This document shows positions 1 to 5,770 of a stretch of DNA of 6,565 nt, piece by piece. The stretch is from an uncultured Planctomycetaceae bacterium. Lineage in GTDB: Bacteria; Planctomycetota; Planctomycetia; Planctomycetales; Planctomycetaceae. A program made the position numbers and the translations under genes. Within the stretch, counting starts at the first letter, position 1, and every line of letters begins with the position of its first letter. The notes under the pieces are model-generated. The model worked only from the letters and a program-made list of their open reading frames with translations, was not told where the DNA came from and made no database searches. Location: contig CAIUHT010000299.1 of the NCBI GenBank assembly GCA_903898975.1, forward strand, positions 1 through 6,565, in the 5' to 3' direction.

Positions 1-115
1 CGAAACCACTGGCGGGTGGGGCCGACCGCCAGCGTGTGCGGCGCTCAAGCCCGGCCCCGCCCCAACCCGGGCCCAGCTCAGCGGCGGCCCGGGGCGGTCT
101 CGAGTTGCGCTGGGG
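1..115. other. Non-coding flank downstream of acs
   Basis: No convincing coding sequence is visible on either strand. Two inverted repeats occur. A 7-bp one pairs CTGGCGG (9-15) with CCGCCAG (26-32) across a 10-nt loop. A stronger GC-only one lies at about 57-97 and is listed separately. The stretch most likely holds the 3' untranslated end of acs and possibly the tail of a neighbour beyond the window edge, which cannot be judged from 115 bases. Confidence 0.5.
57..97 (-). terminator. GC-rich inverted repeat after acs, possible terminator
   Basis: The arms CCCGGGCC (66-73) and GGCCCGGG (86-93) pair perfectly over 8 bp with a 12-nt loop. An alternative fold pairs CCGCCCC (57-63) with GGGGCGG (91-97) around a shorter inner stem. 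It starts about 20 nt past the acs stop, where a terminator would be expected. Only two T residues follow the stem on the acs strand, so it lacks the U-tract of a classical intrinsic terminator. The terminator role is an inference from position and fold. Confidence 0.35.
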
Positions 116-2062
116 CTACTCTTCGCTGGCCCGCAACTTCGCCAGCACGCCGTAGTCTTCGAGCGTGGTGGTGTCCTGCACCCGTTCACGACCCGCGGCA
201 ATGTCGCGCAGCAGTCGCCGCATGATCTTCCCCGACCGCGTCTTGGGCAACGCGCTTGTGAAGCGGATCATGTCGGGCGTGGCCAGTGCGCCAATCTGCC
301 GGCGGACGTGCTCTTTCAGGTGCTGCTTCAGGGCGTCGTCTCCGTCGCCCCCGGTCAGCGACACGAAGCAGCAGATTCCCTCCCCCTTGATCTCATGGGG
401 GAAGCCCACCACCGCCGCCTCGGCGACCTGCGGATGCGACACCAGCGCGCTCTCGACTTCCATGGTGCTCAGGCGATGCCCCGAGACGTTCAGCACGTCG
501 TCAACCCGGCCCATCACCCAGAAGCAGCCATCTGCATCGCGCCGCGCGCCGTCCCCCGCGAAGTAACAGCCGGGAATCTCGCTGAAGTATGTCTTCAGGA
601 ACCGCTCATGATCTCCATACAGCGTCCGCAGCATCGAGGGCCACGGTTGCTTCATCACCAGCAGCCCCCCACTGTTCGCCGGGAGGCTTTCCCCCTGCTT
701 GGTCACAATGTCGGGAACGACCCCCGGCAGTGGGTGCGTGCAGCTGCCCGGCTTGGTCGTGGTCGCCCCGGGCAGCGGGCTGATCATGATCGCCCCCGTC
801 TCGGTCTGCCACCAGGTGTCGACAATCGGGCACCGCTCGGCCCCAATCACCTTGTGGTACCACATCCACGCCTCGGGATTGATCGGTTCGCCCACCGAAC
901 CAAGCAGTCGCAGGCTCGACAGGTCGTGCTTCTGGGGCCACTGGTCACCCCAGCGGATGAACGAGCGGATCGCCGTCGGCGCGGTGTAGAAGATCGTCAC
1001 CTTGTACTTTTCAATCAGCTCCCAGAACCGTCCCTCGTCGGGCCAGTTGGGGGCTCCTTCGTACATCATCACCGTCGTCCCGTTCGCCAGCGGGCCGTAG
1101 CAGACGTAACTGTGACCGGTGATCCACCCCACGTCGGCGGTGCACCAGTAGAGGTCGTCGTCCTTCAGGTCGAAGACCCACTTGCTGGTCAGCATGGTCG
1201 CCAGGGTGTAGCCGCCCGTTGTGTGCAGCACCCCCTTCGGCTTCCCCGTGCTCCCCGACGTGTAGAGGATGAACAGCGGGTGCTCGCTGTCGAGCGGGGT
1301 CGCCGGGCAGTCGGCGGTCGCCTCGGCCATCAGCTCATCCCACCAGTGATCGCGGCCCGGTTCCATCGCCACGGGCGTCCCGGTCCGGCGCAACACCACC
1401 ACGCTTCGCACCGTCGGCGACTTCACCAGGCTCTCATCGACCGCCGCCTTGAGAGCGACCTCTTTCCCGCGCCGCCAGCCCCCGTCGGTGGTGATCACCA
1501 CCTTGGCCTGGGCGTCGTTGTTCCGCTCGGCGACCGCATCGGCACTGAAGCCCCCGAAGATAATCGAGTGCACCGCCCCAATCCGCGCGCAAGAGAGCAT
1601 CGCGATCACAATCTCGGGGACCAGGGGCATGTAGATGGTCACCCGGTCGCCGGCCGTCACCCCCAGCCCCTTCAGCACGTTCGCGAATCGGCAGACTTCG
1701 CGGTGCAGGTCCTGGTAGGTCAGCACCCGGGTGTCGCCCGGTTCCCCCTCCCACACAATCGCCGCCTTGTTCCGCCGCCACGTCTTCAGGTGCCGGTCGA
1801 CGCAGTTGTAAGAGGCGTTCAGCTTCCCCCCGGTGAACCACTTGGTCTCGGGCATCTGCCCCTCCATCACGTGCTGGAACGGTTCGAACCAGTCGAGATG
1901 GCGGGCCTGCTCGCCCCAGAAGCGGGCCGGGTCGTTCTTCGCCGTCTCCCAGAGCTCGTGGTACGCCGCCGGCGACCCGACATGCGCCTGCTGGCTGAAC
2001 GCCGCGGGCGGGACGAAGGTGCGGGTCTCCTGCAACACACTGGTGATGTTGACGTCTGACAT
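116..2062 (-). CDS. acs: Acetyl-CoA synthetase (acetate--CoA ligase, AMP-forming)
   Basis: This cytosolic enzyme activates acetate to acetyl-AMP with ATP and then transfers the acetyl group to CoA, feeding central metabolism. The 648-residue product matches the usual length of about 650. In order it shows an N-terminal ACAS_N-like region (about 34-90) and the AMP-binding core with P-loop YTSGSTGKPKG (267-277). DTWWQTETG (415-423) follows; its second Trp (418) is the residue that limits the pocket to acetate in characterised Acs enzymes. YFAGDG (500-505), hinge GRVDD (518-522) and C-terminal PKTRSGKIMRR (606-616) complete the set. Lys612 is the catalytic lysine, which in other bacteria is inactivated by reversible acetylation, so the same control is plausible here. 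The ATG at 2062 fits family N-termini. The frame stays open to a GTG at 2164 inside a tandem repeat, but those 34 residues look non-coding. No Shine-Dalgarno site is visible. Stop is TAG. Confidence 0.97.
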   Translation of the reverse strand: MSDVNITSVLQETRTFVPPAAFSQQAHVGSPAAYHELWETAKNDPARFWGEQARHLDWFEPFQHVMEGQMPETKWFTGGKLNASYNCVDRHLKTWRRNKAAIVWEGEPGDTRVLTYQDLHREVCRFANVLKGLGVTAGDRVTIYMPLVPEIVIAMLSCARIGAVHSIIFGGFSADAVAERNNDAQAKVVITTDGGWRRGKEVALKAAVDESLVKSPTVRSVVVLRRTGTPVAMEPGRDHWWDELMAEATADCPATPLDSEHPLFILYTSGSTGKPKGVLHTTGGYTLATMLTSKWVFDLKDDDLYWCTADVGWITGHSYVCYGPLANGTTVMMYEGAPNWPDEGRFWELIEKYKVTIFYTAPTAIRSFIRWGDQWPQKHDLSSLRLLGSVGEPINPEAWMWYHKVIGAERCPIVDTWWQTETGAIMISPLPGATTTKPGSCTHPLPGVVPDIVTKQGESLPANSGGLLVMKQPWPSMLRTLYGDHERFLKTYFSEIPGCYFAGDGARRDADGCFWVMGRVDDVLNVSGHRLSTMEVESALVSHPQVAEAAVVGFPHEIKGEGICCFVSLTGGDGDDALKQHLKEHVRRQIGALATPDMIRFTSALPKTRSGKIMRRLLRDIAAGRERVQDTTTLEDYGVLAKLRASEE

Positions 2063-2103
2063 GTCGGTCGGAATCCGAAAGGGAGAAACAACGGCGACTG
2101 AAA

Positions 2104-2123
2104 CCGACGGGGCGCCCCGTCGG
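2104..2123. promoter_or_regulatory. Perfect 20-bp palindrome upstream of acs
   Basis: CCGACGGGGCGCCCCGTCGG reads identically on both strands over all 20 bases. It lies 42 to 61 nt upstream of the acs ATG. It could be a binding site for a dimeric regulator. As RNA it could form an 8-bp stem with a GCGC loop in the acs leader, followed on the acs strand by TTT, which would act as a weak attenuator or as the end of the SDR transcript. The symmetry is seen directly; the role is inferred. Confidence 0.5.
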
Positions 2124-2149
2124 GCATGCTCACACAAGTTGGGTCGGTG

Positions 2150-2209
2150 CCCGGTCACTTGCACCCGGTCACTCGCACCCGGTCACTCGCACCCGGTCAC
2201 TCGCACCCG
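2150..2209. repeat. 14-bp tandem repeat, four copies
   Basis: The unit CCCGGTCACTCGCA occurs head to tail at 2150-2163 (one mismatch, T for C at unit position 11), 2164-2177, 2178-2191 and 2192-2205. A 4-base partial unit follows. The last three full units are identical, which suggests recent slippage expansion or conversion. The array sits 88 to 143 nt upstream of the acs start. It could be a minisatellite with no function or a cluster of protein-binding sites. Confidence 0.9.
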
Positions 2210-2245
2210 CGCTCCGCCCCACGACTCGCCCCCGCCATCCGCCCC

Positions 2246-2275
2246 GCTCTGTCACGCCCTGCTCTGTCATGCCCA
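2246..2275. repeat. 15-bp direct duplication
   Basis: GCTCTGTCACGCCCT at 2246-2260 is followed directly by GCTCTGTCATGCCCA at 2261-2275, with two mismatches. It is a second, unrelated short tandem repeat in the spacer upstream of acs. No function is apparent. Confidence 0.75.
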
Positions 2276-2393
2276 GGCAGGCCGGCCAGTTGCGAGAACG
2301 TCTGTGGGTCTTGGCTGCGGGTTCGGGAGGCGGCGTTTGGCCGCGTGTTCTGGCCACCTGGCTGGCCGCAAGAGTGATCTCGCCCGGCGGGGC

Positions 2394-3176
2394 CTACATC
2401 TCGCCCGAGGCCCGGTTCGACCACCACGGCAGGCTCACGCCACCGTCGATCGTCAGCGTGCTGCCGGTCATGTAGTCGCACTCAGGGCTGAGCACAAACG
2501 TGATCGCCCCCGCGATTTCCTCGGGTGTCCCCATCCGACCCCACGGGAGCTTCTGCGCTCCCTGCGAAATCTGGTCTTCCGAGAAAAACTTCCGCTCGCC
2601 CGGGGTGTCGATCCAGCCCGGATGCACAATGTTCACGCGCACGCGGTGCGGGGCCAGCTCAATCGCCGCCGTCCGCGCCATGTGGTCGATCGCCGCCTTC
2701 GACATGTTGTACGCCATCGCCGTGGGAATGGCCAACACCGCGTGGGGCGAACTGACCACCACGATCGACCCGCCACGCCCCTGCTTGACCATCTGCTGGG
2801 CGCTCGCCCGCACCCCGAAAAACGCCCCCCACATCGTGACGTCGATCGTCCGCTTGAAGCCGGTCATCTCGGCGTCGATCATCAGCTCGCGGTCACTGTA
2901 CACCGCGTTCGACACAAACACGTCCAGGCTGCCGAAGGTCTTCACCGTCTCGGCGACAATCCCCTCGACCGCCGCCTGTTCCGACACGTCGGCCTGCACC
3001 AGCAACGCCCGGCGACCCAGCGCCTCGATCTCGGCTTTCAGGCTTTCGGCCGCCTCGCGGTGCGACCGGAAATTGATCGCCACGTTCGCCCCCTGCCGGG
3101 CCAGGTTCAACGCCGTCGCCCGCCCAATGCCCAGTGACGCTCCCGTCACCAGGGCCGACTTGCCCGCAAACTTCAT
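2394..3176 (-). CDS. SDR family NAD(P)-dependent oxidoreductase
   Basis: This is a 260-residue classical short-chain dehydrogenase/reductase of the FabG / glucose 1-dehydrogenase type, a soluble Rossmann-fold enzyme. The nucleotide-binding motif TGASLGIG is at 11-18. NFRSH (35-39) after the second strand offers a basic residue that could accept NADP. DV (63-64) lies near the adenine ring. The catalytic Ser143, Tyr156 and Lys160 are present (YNMSK), followed by HPGW (185-188) and the C-terminal TGSTLTIDGG (237-246). Two positions are unusual: the NNAG motif reads SNAV (89-92), and the position usually held by the fourth catalytic residue, Asn, appears to be Thr114 (IDVTMWGAF). The ATG at 3176 places TGxxxGIG at the normal distance and has a good ribosome site; the frame stays open further upstream but without conserved sequence. 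The substrate cannot be read from the sequence. The acs neighbour 331 bp downstream gives no firm clue. Confidence 0.93.
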   Translation of the reverse strand: MKFAGKSALVTGASLGIGRATALNLARQGANVAINFRSHREAAESLKAEIEALGRRALLVQADVSEQAAVEGIVAETVKTFGSLDVFVSNAVYSDRELMIDAEMTGFKRTIDVTMWGAFFGVRASAQQMVKQGRGGSIVVVSSPHAVLAIPTAMAYNMSKAAIDHMARTAAIELAPHRVRVNIVHPGWIDTPGERKFFSEDQISQGAQKLPWGRMGTPEEIAGAITFVLSPECDYMTGSTLTIDGGVSLPWWSNRASGEM

Positions 3177-3179
3177 GTG

Positions 3180-3186
3180 CCACCTC
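3180..3186 (-). promoter_or_regulatory. Ribosome binding site of the SDR gene
   Basis: On the minus strand GAGGTGG ends 3 nt before the ATG at 3176, with its GAGG core 6 nt from the start. It is the clearest Shine-Dalgarno site in the window and decides this start over the longer open frame. Confidence 0.7.
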
Positions 3187-3422
3187 AGTTGCCCGCCACG
3201 GCGCCAGCAGCCGGCCGGCCGGTCACAGCCCGGCACCCATCCCGACCTCCCGCGGTTGGGCCGCAAGATATCACAACCCCTCCCCGCAACCAACACTCCC
3301 CCGCTCCCCATCTGGTAAACTCGCCCGTCAATCACGGGGCTCCTCGCTCCGCCACGCGACCCGCGTGCCACCCCTCCGTCGCACCCCCCTCAATCCTCAC
3401 CGAGCACCTCGGCGTGATCTCT

Positions 3423-3514
3423 CCCTCCCCCGCCTCTCCTCCCCCCGAGCGCCCGCCCCGCTCTCTGAACCCGGAGAGCGGCGTGGGGGAAACCCGGAAT
3501 CCCTCCCCCGCCTC
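3423..3514. repeat. 14-bp direct repeat flanking a hairpin
   Basis: CCCTCCCCCGCCTC occurs exactly at 3423-3436 and again at 3501-3514, with similar C/T-rich sequence ending in a CCCCGAG-type motif after each copy. The hairpin at 3458-3481 lies between them. The arrangement may be a small interspersed intergenic element, or simply low-complexity sequence. Confidence 0.5.
3458..3481. repeat. Hairpin at the candidate comF start
   Basis: CCGCTCTC (3458-3465) pairs with GAGAGCGG (3474-3481) over 8 bp. A T-G and a G-C pair can extend it to a 10-bp stem with an AACC tetraloop. The right arm contains the GGAG that would serve as ribosome site for the GTG at 3483. If that start is used, the fold would hide it. 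It sits between divergent genes, so a terminator role is unlikely. Confidence 0.5.
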
Positions 3515-4391
3515 CCCCGCTCTTCTCCCCGAGGGGCTCCAGCCAACATCGCCACCGACCATCACAGCAGAAGCACCCGCTGCCCCCTCGCCAGGCGACC
3601 CACCACGGTCCCGCTGGAGTCCGGCGCACTGGCTGGCTCGGTTCGGCTGGTTGAATCACTTCGGTTGGTCGGCTGTCGAGTTCCTCTACCCCCCCGCCTG
3701 TCGCCTCTGTGACGCCGACTTGCCCCCCACCTCTCCGGGGGACCGCTCCCGCGCGTTCTGTGAGGCGTGCCTTGCCCAGTTGCAGCACCAACCGGGCGAA
3801 GAATGCCCCCGCTGTGGTGGCGTCGCCAGTGGACCCGCGTCGATCGCGGGGTGTGGCTGGTGTCGCGAAGACCGCTTCGCCTTTGACGCCGTCGCCCGGC
3901 TTGGTCCCTACGAGCAATCTCTCAAGTCGGCGGTCCTTAAGGGAAAGCAGGCCGAGGGGGCCGGGGTGGTGGCGGGGCTCGCCGAACTGGTCTATCGCCG
4001 CAATCAATCGCGCTGGACCGAACTGGCTCCCGACCTGGTTGTGCCCGTCCCGCTGCATCGCTGGCAGGCGCTCTGGCGACCGCACAATCCCGCCGAGTTG
4101 CTCGCCCTCCATTGGGCGCGCCGGTTGAACATCCCCTGCGCCACCCATATACTCCAAAAACGTCGCTGGACAGCCGCGCAGTCTGGTCTGACCCCCGCAC
4201 AACGCCGGGTCAATCTGAAGAATGTCTTCAGCATTTCCGACCCGCAGGCGGTGGTCGGTCGCACCGTGCTGCTGGCCGACGACGTACTCACCACCGGGTC
4301 CACCGCCAACGAGGCCAGTCGCAGTTTGCAGGCGGCGGGGGCTCGCCGGGTGGTGGTCGCGGTCATCGCCCGCGGTCTGGGCCGAGGGTGA
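3483..4391 (+). CDS. comF: ComF family protein (double zinc ribbon plus phosphoribosyltransferase domain)
   Basis: The protein belongs to the ComF/GntX family, whose competence members act in the cytoplasm in natural DNA uptake; the biochemical activity is poorly known. Numbered from the GTG at 3483 (302 residues), four CxxC pairs at 73/76, 93/96, 108/111 and 124/127 form the double zinc ribbon. The phosphoribosyltransferase-type domain follows: VPVPLHR (187-193), QSGLTPAQRRVNLKNVF (233-249) and the PRPP-binding signature VLLADDVLTTGST (262-274) with Asp266-Asp267. It ends in the family-typical VVVAVIARGL. The usual RGFNQ motif reads RPHNP. The start is uncertain. GTG 3483 has a GGAG 6 nt upstream but gives a Pro-rich 55-residue extension. 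CTG 3633 or TTG 3651 would give a more typical length (about 246 from TTG) but lacks a ribosome site. A GTG at 3177 is unlikely. The next gene is 293 bp away. Family assignment is firm; a role in competence here is inference. Confidence 0.88.
   Translation: MGETRNPSPASPALLPEGLQPTSPPTITAEAPAAPSPGDPPRSRWSPAHWLARFGWLNHFGWSAVEFLYPPACRLCDADLPPTSPGDRSRAFCEACLAQLQHQPGEECPRCGGVASGPASIAGCGWCREDRFAFDAVARLGPYEQSLKSAVLKGKQAEGAGVVAGLAELVYRRNQSRWTELAPDLVVPVPLHRWQALWRPHNPAELLALHWARRLNIPCATHILQKRRWTAAQSGLTPAQRRVNLKNVFSISDPQAVVGRTVLLADDVLTTGSTANEASRSLQAAGARRVVVAVIARGLGRG
3493..3518 (-). other. Predicted G-quadruplex motif
   Basis: On the minus strand four G-runs of at least three (complement of C-runs 3493-3495, 3501-3503, 3505-3509 and 3514-3518) are separated by loops of 5, 1 and 4 nt. 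This satisfies the usual G3+N1-7 pattern. It lies just inside the longest likely comF reading frame, on the template strand. GC-rich genomes contain many such motifs by chance. Confidence 0.5.
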
Positions 4392-4684
4392 CGTTCCTCC
4401 CCACTTGCGGGGAATCGGTTCGGAAGGCATCGAGCTGGGGCAATTCGACCTGGTGGGGTTCGACTTGGTTCGTTTCGACCTGGGTCGATCCGTCTTGGGG
4501 TGAAACCCTCCAGCATGGGTCGGGTGTCCGAGATGACTCGACGGGCGTCGGCTCGCTTTCGTCGACTCACCGACGGAGGCGCTTTCCACAGTTTTGGCTC
4601 GCTGCCCCCACTCGGGGAACTTCGCGTGAGGCCTCAGGCTCGCCAGGGCCCTTCCTTTCTGCCGCCTGACTCTCAGGCTTCAAC
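4392..4684. other. Spacer between comF and the DUF502 gene
   Basis: No convincing gene is present; short open frames here are unconserved. Right after the comF stop a weak 5-bp stem TCCCC/GGGGA (4398-4402 and 4409-4413) could form, without a T-run. A 15-bp tandem repeat occupies 4429-4503. A 10-bp palindrome TGAGGCCTCA lies at 4627-4636, about 50 nt before the DUF502 start. A promoter for the DUF502-hemC pair probably lies here, but I cannot assign -35/-10 boxes. Confidence 0.5.
4429..4503. repeat. 15-bp imperfect tandem repeat, about five copies
   Basis: The units TTCGACCTGGTGGGG (4444-4458), TTCGACTTGGTTCGT (4459-4473) and TTCGACCTGGGTCGA (4474-4488) share a TTCGAC[CT]TGG core. Diverged copies flank them at 4429-4443 and 4489-4503. 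The period of 15 gives pentapeptide-like strings (FDLVG, FDLVR, FDLGR) in one plus frame, but that frame has no credible start and lies past the comF stop. It is probably a degenerating minisatellite. Confidence 0.8.
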
Positions 4685-5770
4685 ATGCCCCCCGACAAAT
4701 CCAAGAAGTCCAGCCGCCGGTCCGCTTCTCCGGCCTACTTCTTCATTCGGGGCCTGGCCGTTGTGCTCCCGCCCGTGCTCACGCTGCTGATCCTCGTCTG
4801 GATCGGCAACATGCTCTACTCGTACGTCGTCGCCCCCGTCAACGCCCTGGTGCGGTACTCGGTCGCGACCCTCAAGTACGGCTCCGAGATTCGCCTCCGC
4901 GAGCAACTGGCCGACCCCCCGCCCGGACTCCCGTTGTTGCCCGACTGGGGCCGCAACTACAAGCTGACCCCCGAACTCCTGACCGAACTCGAGGCGACCT
5001 ACGGCAGCGACAGCCTGCAGGTTCGCGGGTCGATCACCGAAGAGGTGCTCACCAGCGAACGCAACGGGCACCGCGTCCTCGTCCCCATCGGGCAGGAACT
5101 CCGCCCCCGCAACTTCGTCCCCCTCGACGATTACAACCTCGTCTTCAAACACCTCCGCCCTCAGCCCCCCCCCACCACCGCCACCGGCCTGTACATGCAG
5201 GTCGCCACGGTCCGCGAATTCTCCAGCCAGTGGCACCTCAGCCTGCTGGCGGTGTCGATCACCCTGCTCGCCCTCTACTTCCTCGGCCGGTTCCTCACCG
5301 CCCGCCTCGGAGGCTGGATCTACGGCCGCTTCGAGTGGCTGCTCAACCGCGTGCCGCTGGTCAACAACGTCTACTCCACCGTCAAGCAGCTCACCGACTT
5401 CGTTTTCACCGAACGCGAGGTCGAGTTCAACCGCGTGGTCGCCGTCGAGTATCCCCGCGTCGGCATCTACAGCATCGGGTTTCTCACCGGCGACGGGCTC
5501 CGCGACTGCGTCGAGGCCGCCCCCGAGGCCCTCGTCTCGGTCCTCATCCCCGCCTCCCCCATGCCCATGAGCGGCTTCACCATCATGGTCCCCCGCAGCG
5601 GGGTCATCGATCTCAATCTCACGGTCGATCAGGCGCTGCAGTACATTGTCTCGTGCGGGGTCCTGCTCCCCGAACACCAGAAACTGCCCGGCTCTCCCGA
5701 CGCCGGGGGGACCTCCTCCGCCTCGTTCTCGAACCTTCCGCTTCCGGGGCTCCCCGTCTCTCCATCGTGA
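4685..5770 (+). CDS. DUF502 family membrane protein
   Basis: This 361-residue integral membrane protein belongs to the DUF502 family, related to plant COV/LCV proteins; its biochemical function is unknown. A basic N-terminus (KSKKSSRR) precedes a first membrane helix (about 19-47, RGLAVVLPPVLTLLILVWI). A second helix lies at about 184-203. The family core follows: FEWLLNRVPLVNNVYSTVKQLTDFVF (216-241), VVAVEYPRVGIYSIGFLTGDG (251-271), VLIPASPMPMSGFTIMVPRSGV (286-307) and a conserved-looking end near DQALQYIVSCGVLLP (315-329). The tail (about 335-361) is Pro/Ser/Gly-rich. Most bacterial family members are near 200-230 residues with closely spaced helices. Here about 135 residues lie between the helices; the positive-inside rule would place them outside the cytoplasm. 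The ATG at 4685 has only a weak upstream AGG. The stop overlaps the hemC start, so the two are probably one transcript. Confidence 0.9.
   Translation: MPPDKSKKSSRRSASPAYFFIRGLAVVLPPVLTLLILVWIGNMLYSYVVAPVNALVRYSVATLKYGSEIRLREQLADPPPGLPLLPDWGRNYKLTPELLTELEATYGSDSLQVRGSITEEVLTSERNGHRVLVPIGQELRPRNFVPLDDYNLVFKHLRPQPPPTTATGLYMQVATVREFSSQWHLSLLAVSITLLALYFLGRFLTARLGGWIYGRFEWLLNRVPLVNNVYSTVKQLTDFVFTEREVEFNRVVAVEYPRVGIYSIGFLTGDGLRDCVEAAPEALVSVLIPASPMPMSGFTIMVPRSGVIDLNLTVDQALQYIVSCGVLLPEHQKLPGSPDAGGTSSASFSNLPLPGLPVSPS

Larger units (their letters stand above)
2063..2393. other. 331-bp spacer between SDR gene and acs
   Basis: I see no convincing gene here. The spacer contains a 20-bp perfect palindrome, a 14-bp tandem array and a 15-bp duplication, each listed separately. 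It presumably carries the acs promoter and 5' leader, but I could not recognise a -35/-10 pair or a sigma-54 -24/-12 element. Its length and repeat content argue against tight operon coupling between the SDR gene and acs, although read-through cannot be excluded. Confidence 0.6.
3177..3482. other. Divergent intergenic region, pyrimidine-rich
   Basis: This stretch lies between the SDR gene (minus) and comF (plus) and should hold promoters for both, although no consensus pair is clear. The comF frame is open through it from a GTG at 3177, but the translation is an unconserved Pro/Ser/Arg-rich string typical of GC-rich non-coding DNA. From about 3417 the plus strand is dominated by C and T runs. 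A hairpin lies at its right end, and a G-quadruplex motif lies just beyond it. Confidence 0.55.

Noticed and set aside
308..2059. A 583-codon open frame on the plus strand antisense to acs.
   Set aside because: The translation is a His/Arg/Pro-rich string with no recognisable domain, mirroring the high GC third positions of acs. Acs on the other strand has every family motif.
2063..2164. N-terminal extension of acs to a GTG at 2164.
   Set aside because: The extra 34 residues start inside the 14-bp repeat and run through the palindrome. The ATG at 2062 gives the normal family length and N-terminus.
1833..3137. A 434-codon plus-strand open frame crossing the acs 5' end, the spacer and most of the SDR gene.
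   Set aside because: It runs antisense to two well-supported genes and through tandem repeats, with no conserved motif.
4222..4503. A frame ending in FDLVG-FDLVR-FDLGR, resembling pentapeptide repeats or a frameshifted comF tail.
   Set aside because: comF already ends with a typical family C-terminus. The pentapeptide pattern follows simply from a 15-bp DNA repeat, and the upstream part of the frame is a shadow of comF.
4580..4590. CTTTCCACA as a DnaA box.
   Set aside because: It is a single site with two mismatches to TTATCCACA. No cluster, AT-rich region or origin-associated gene lies nearby.
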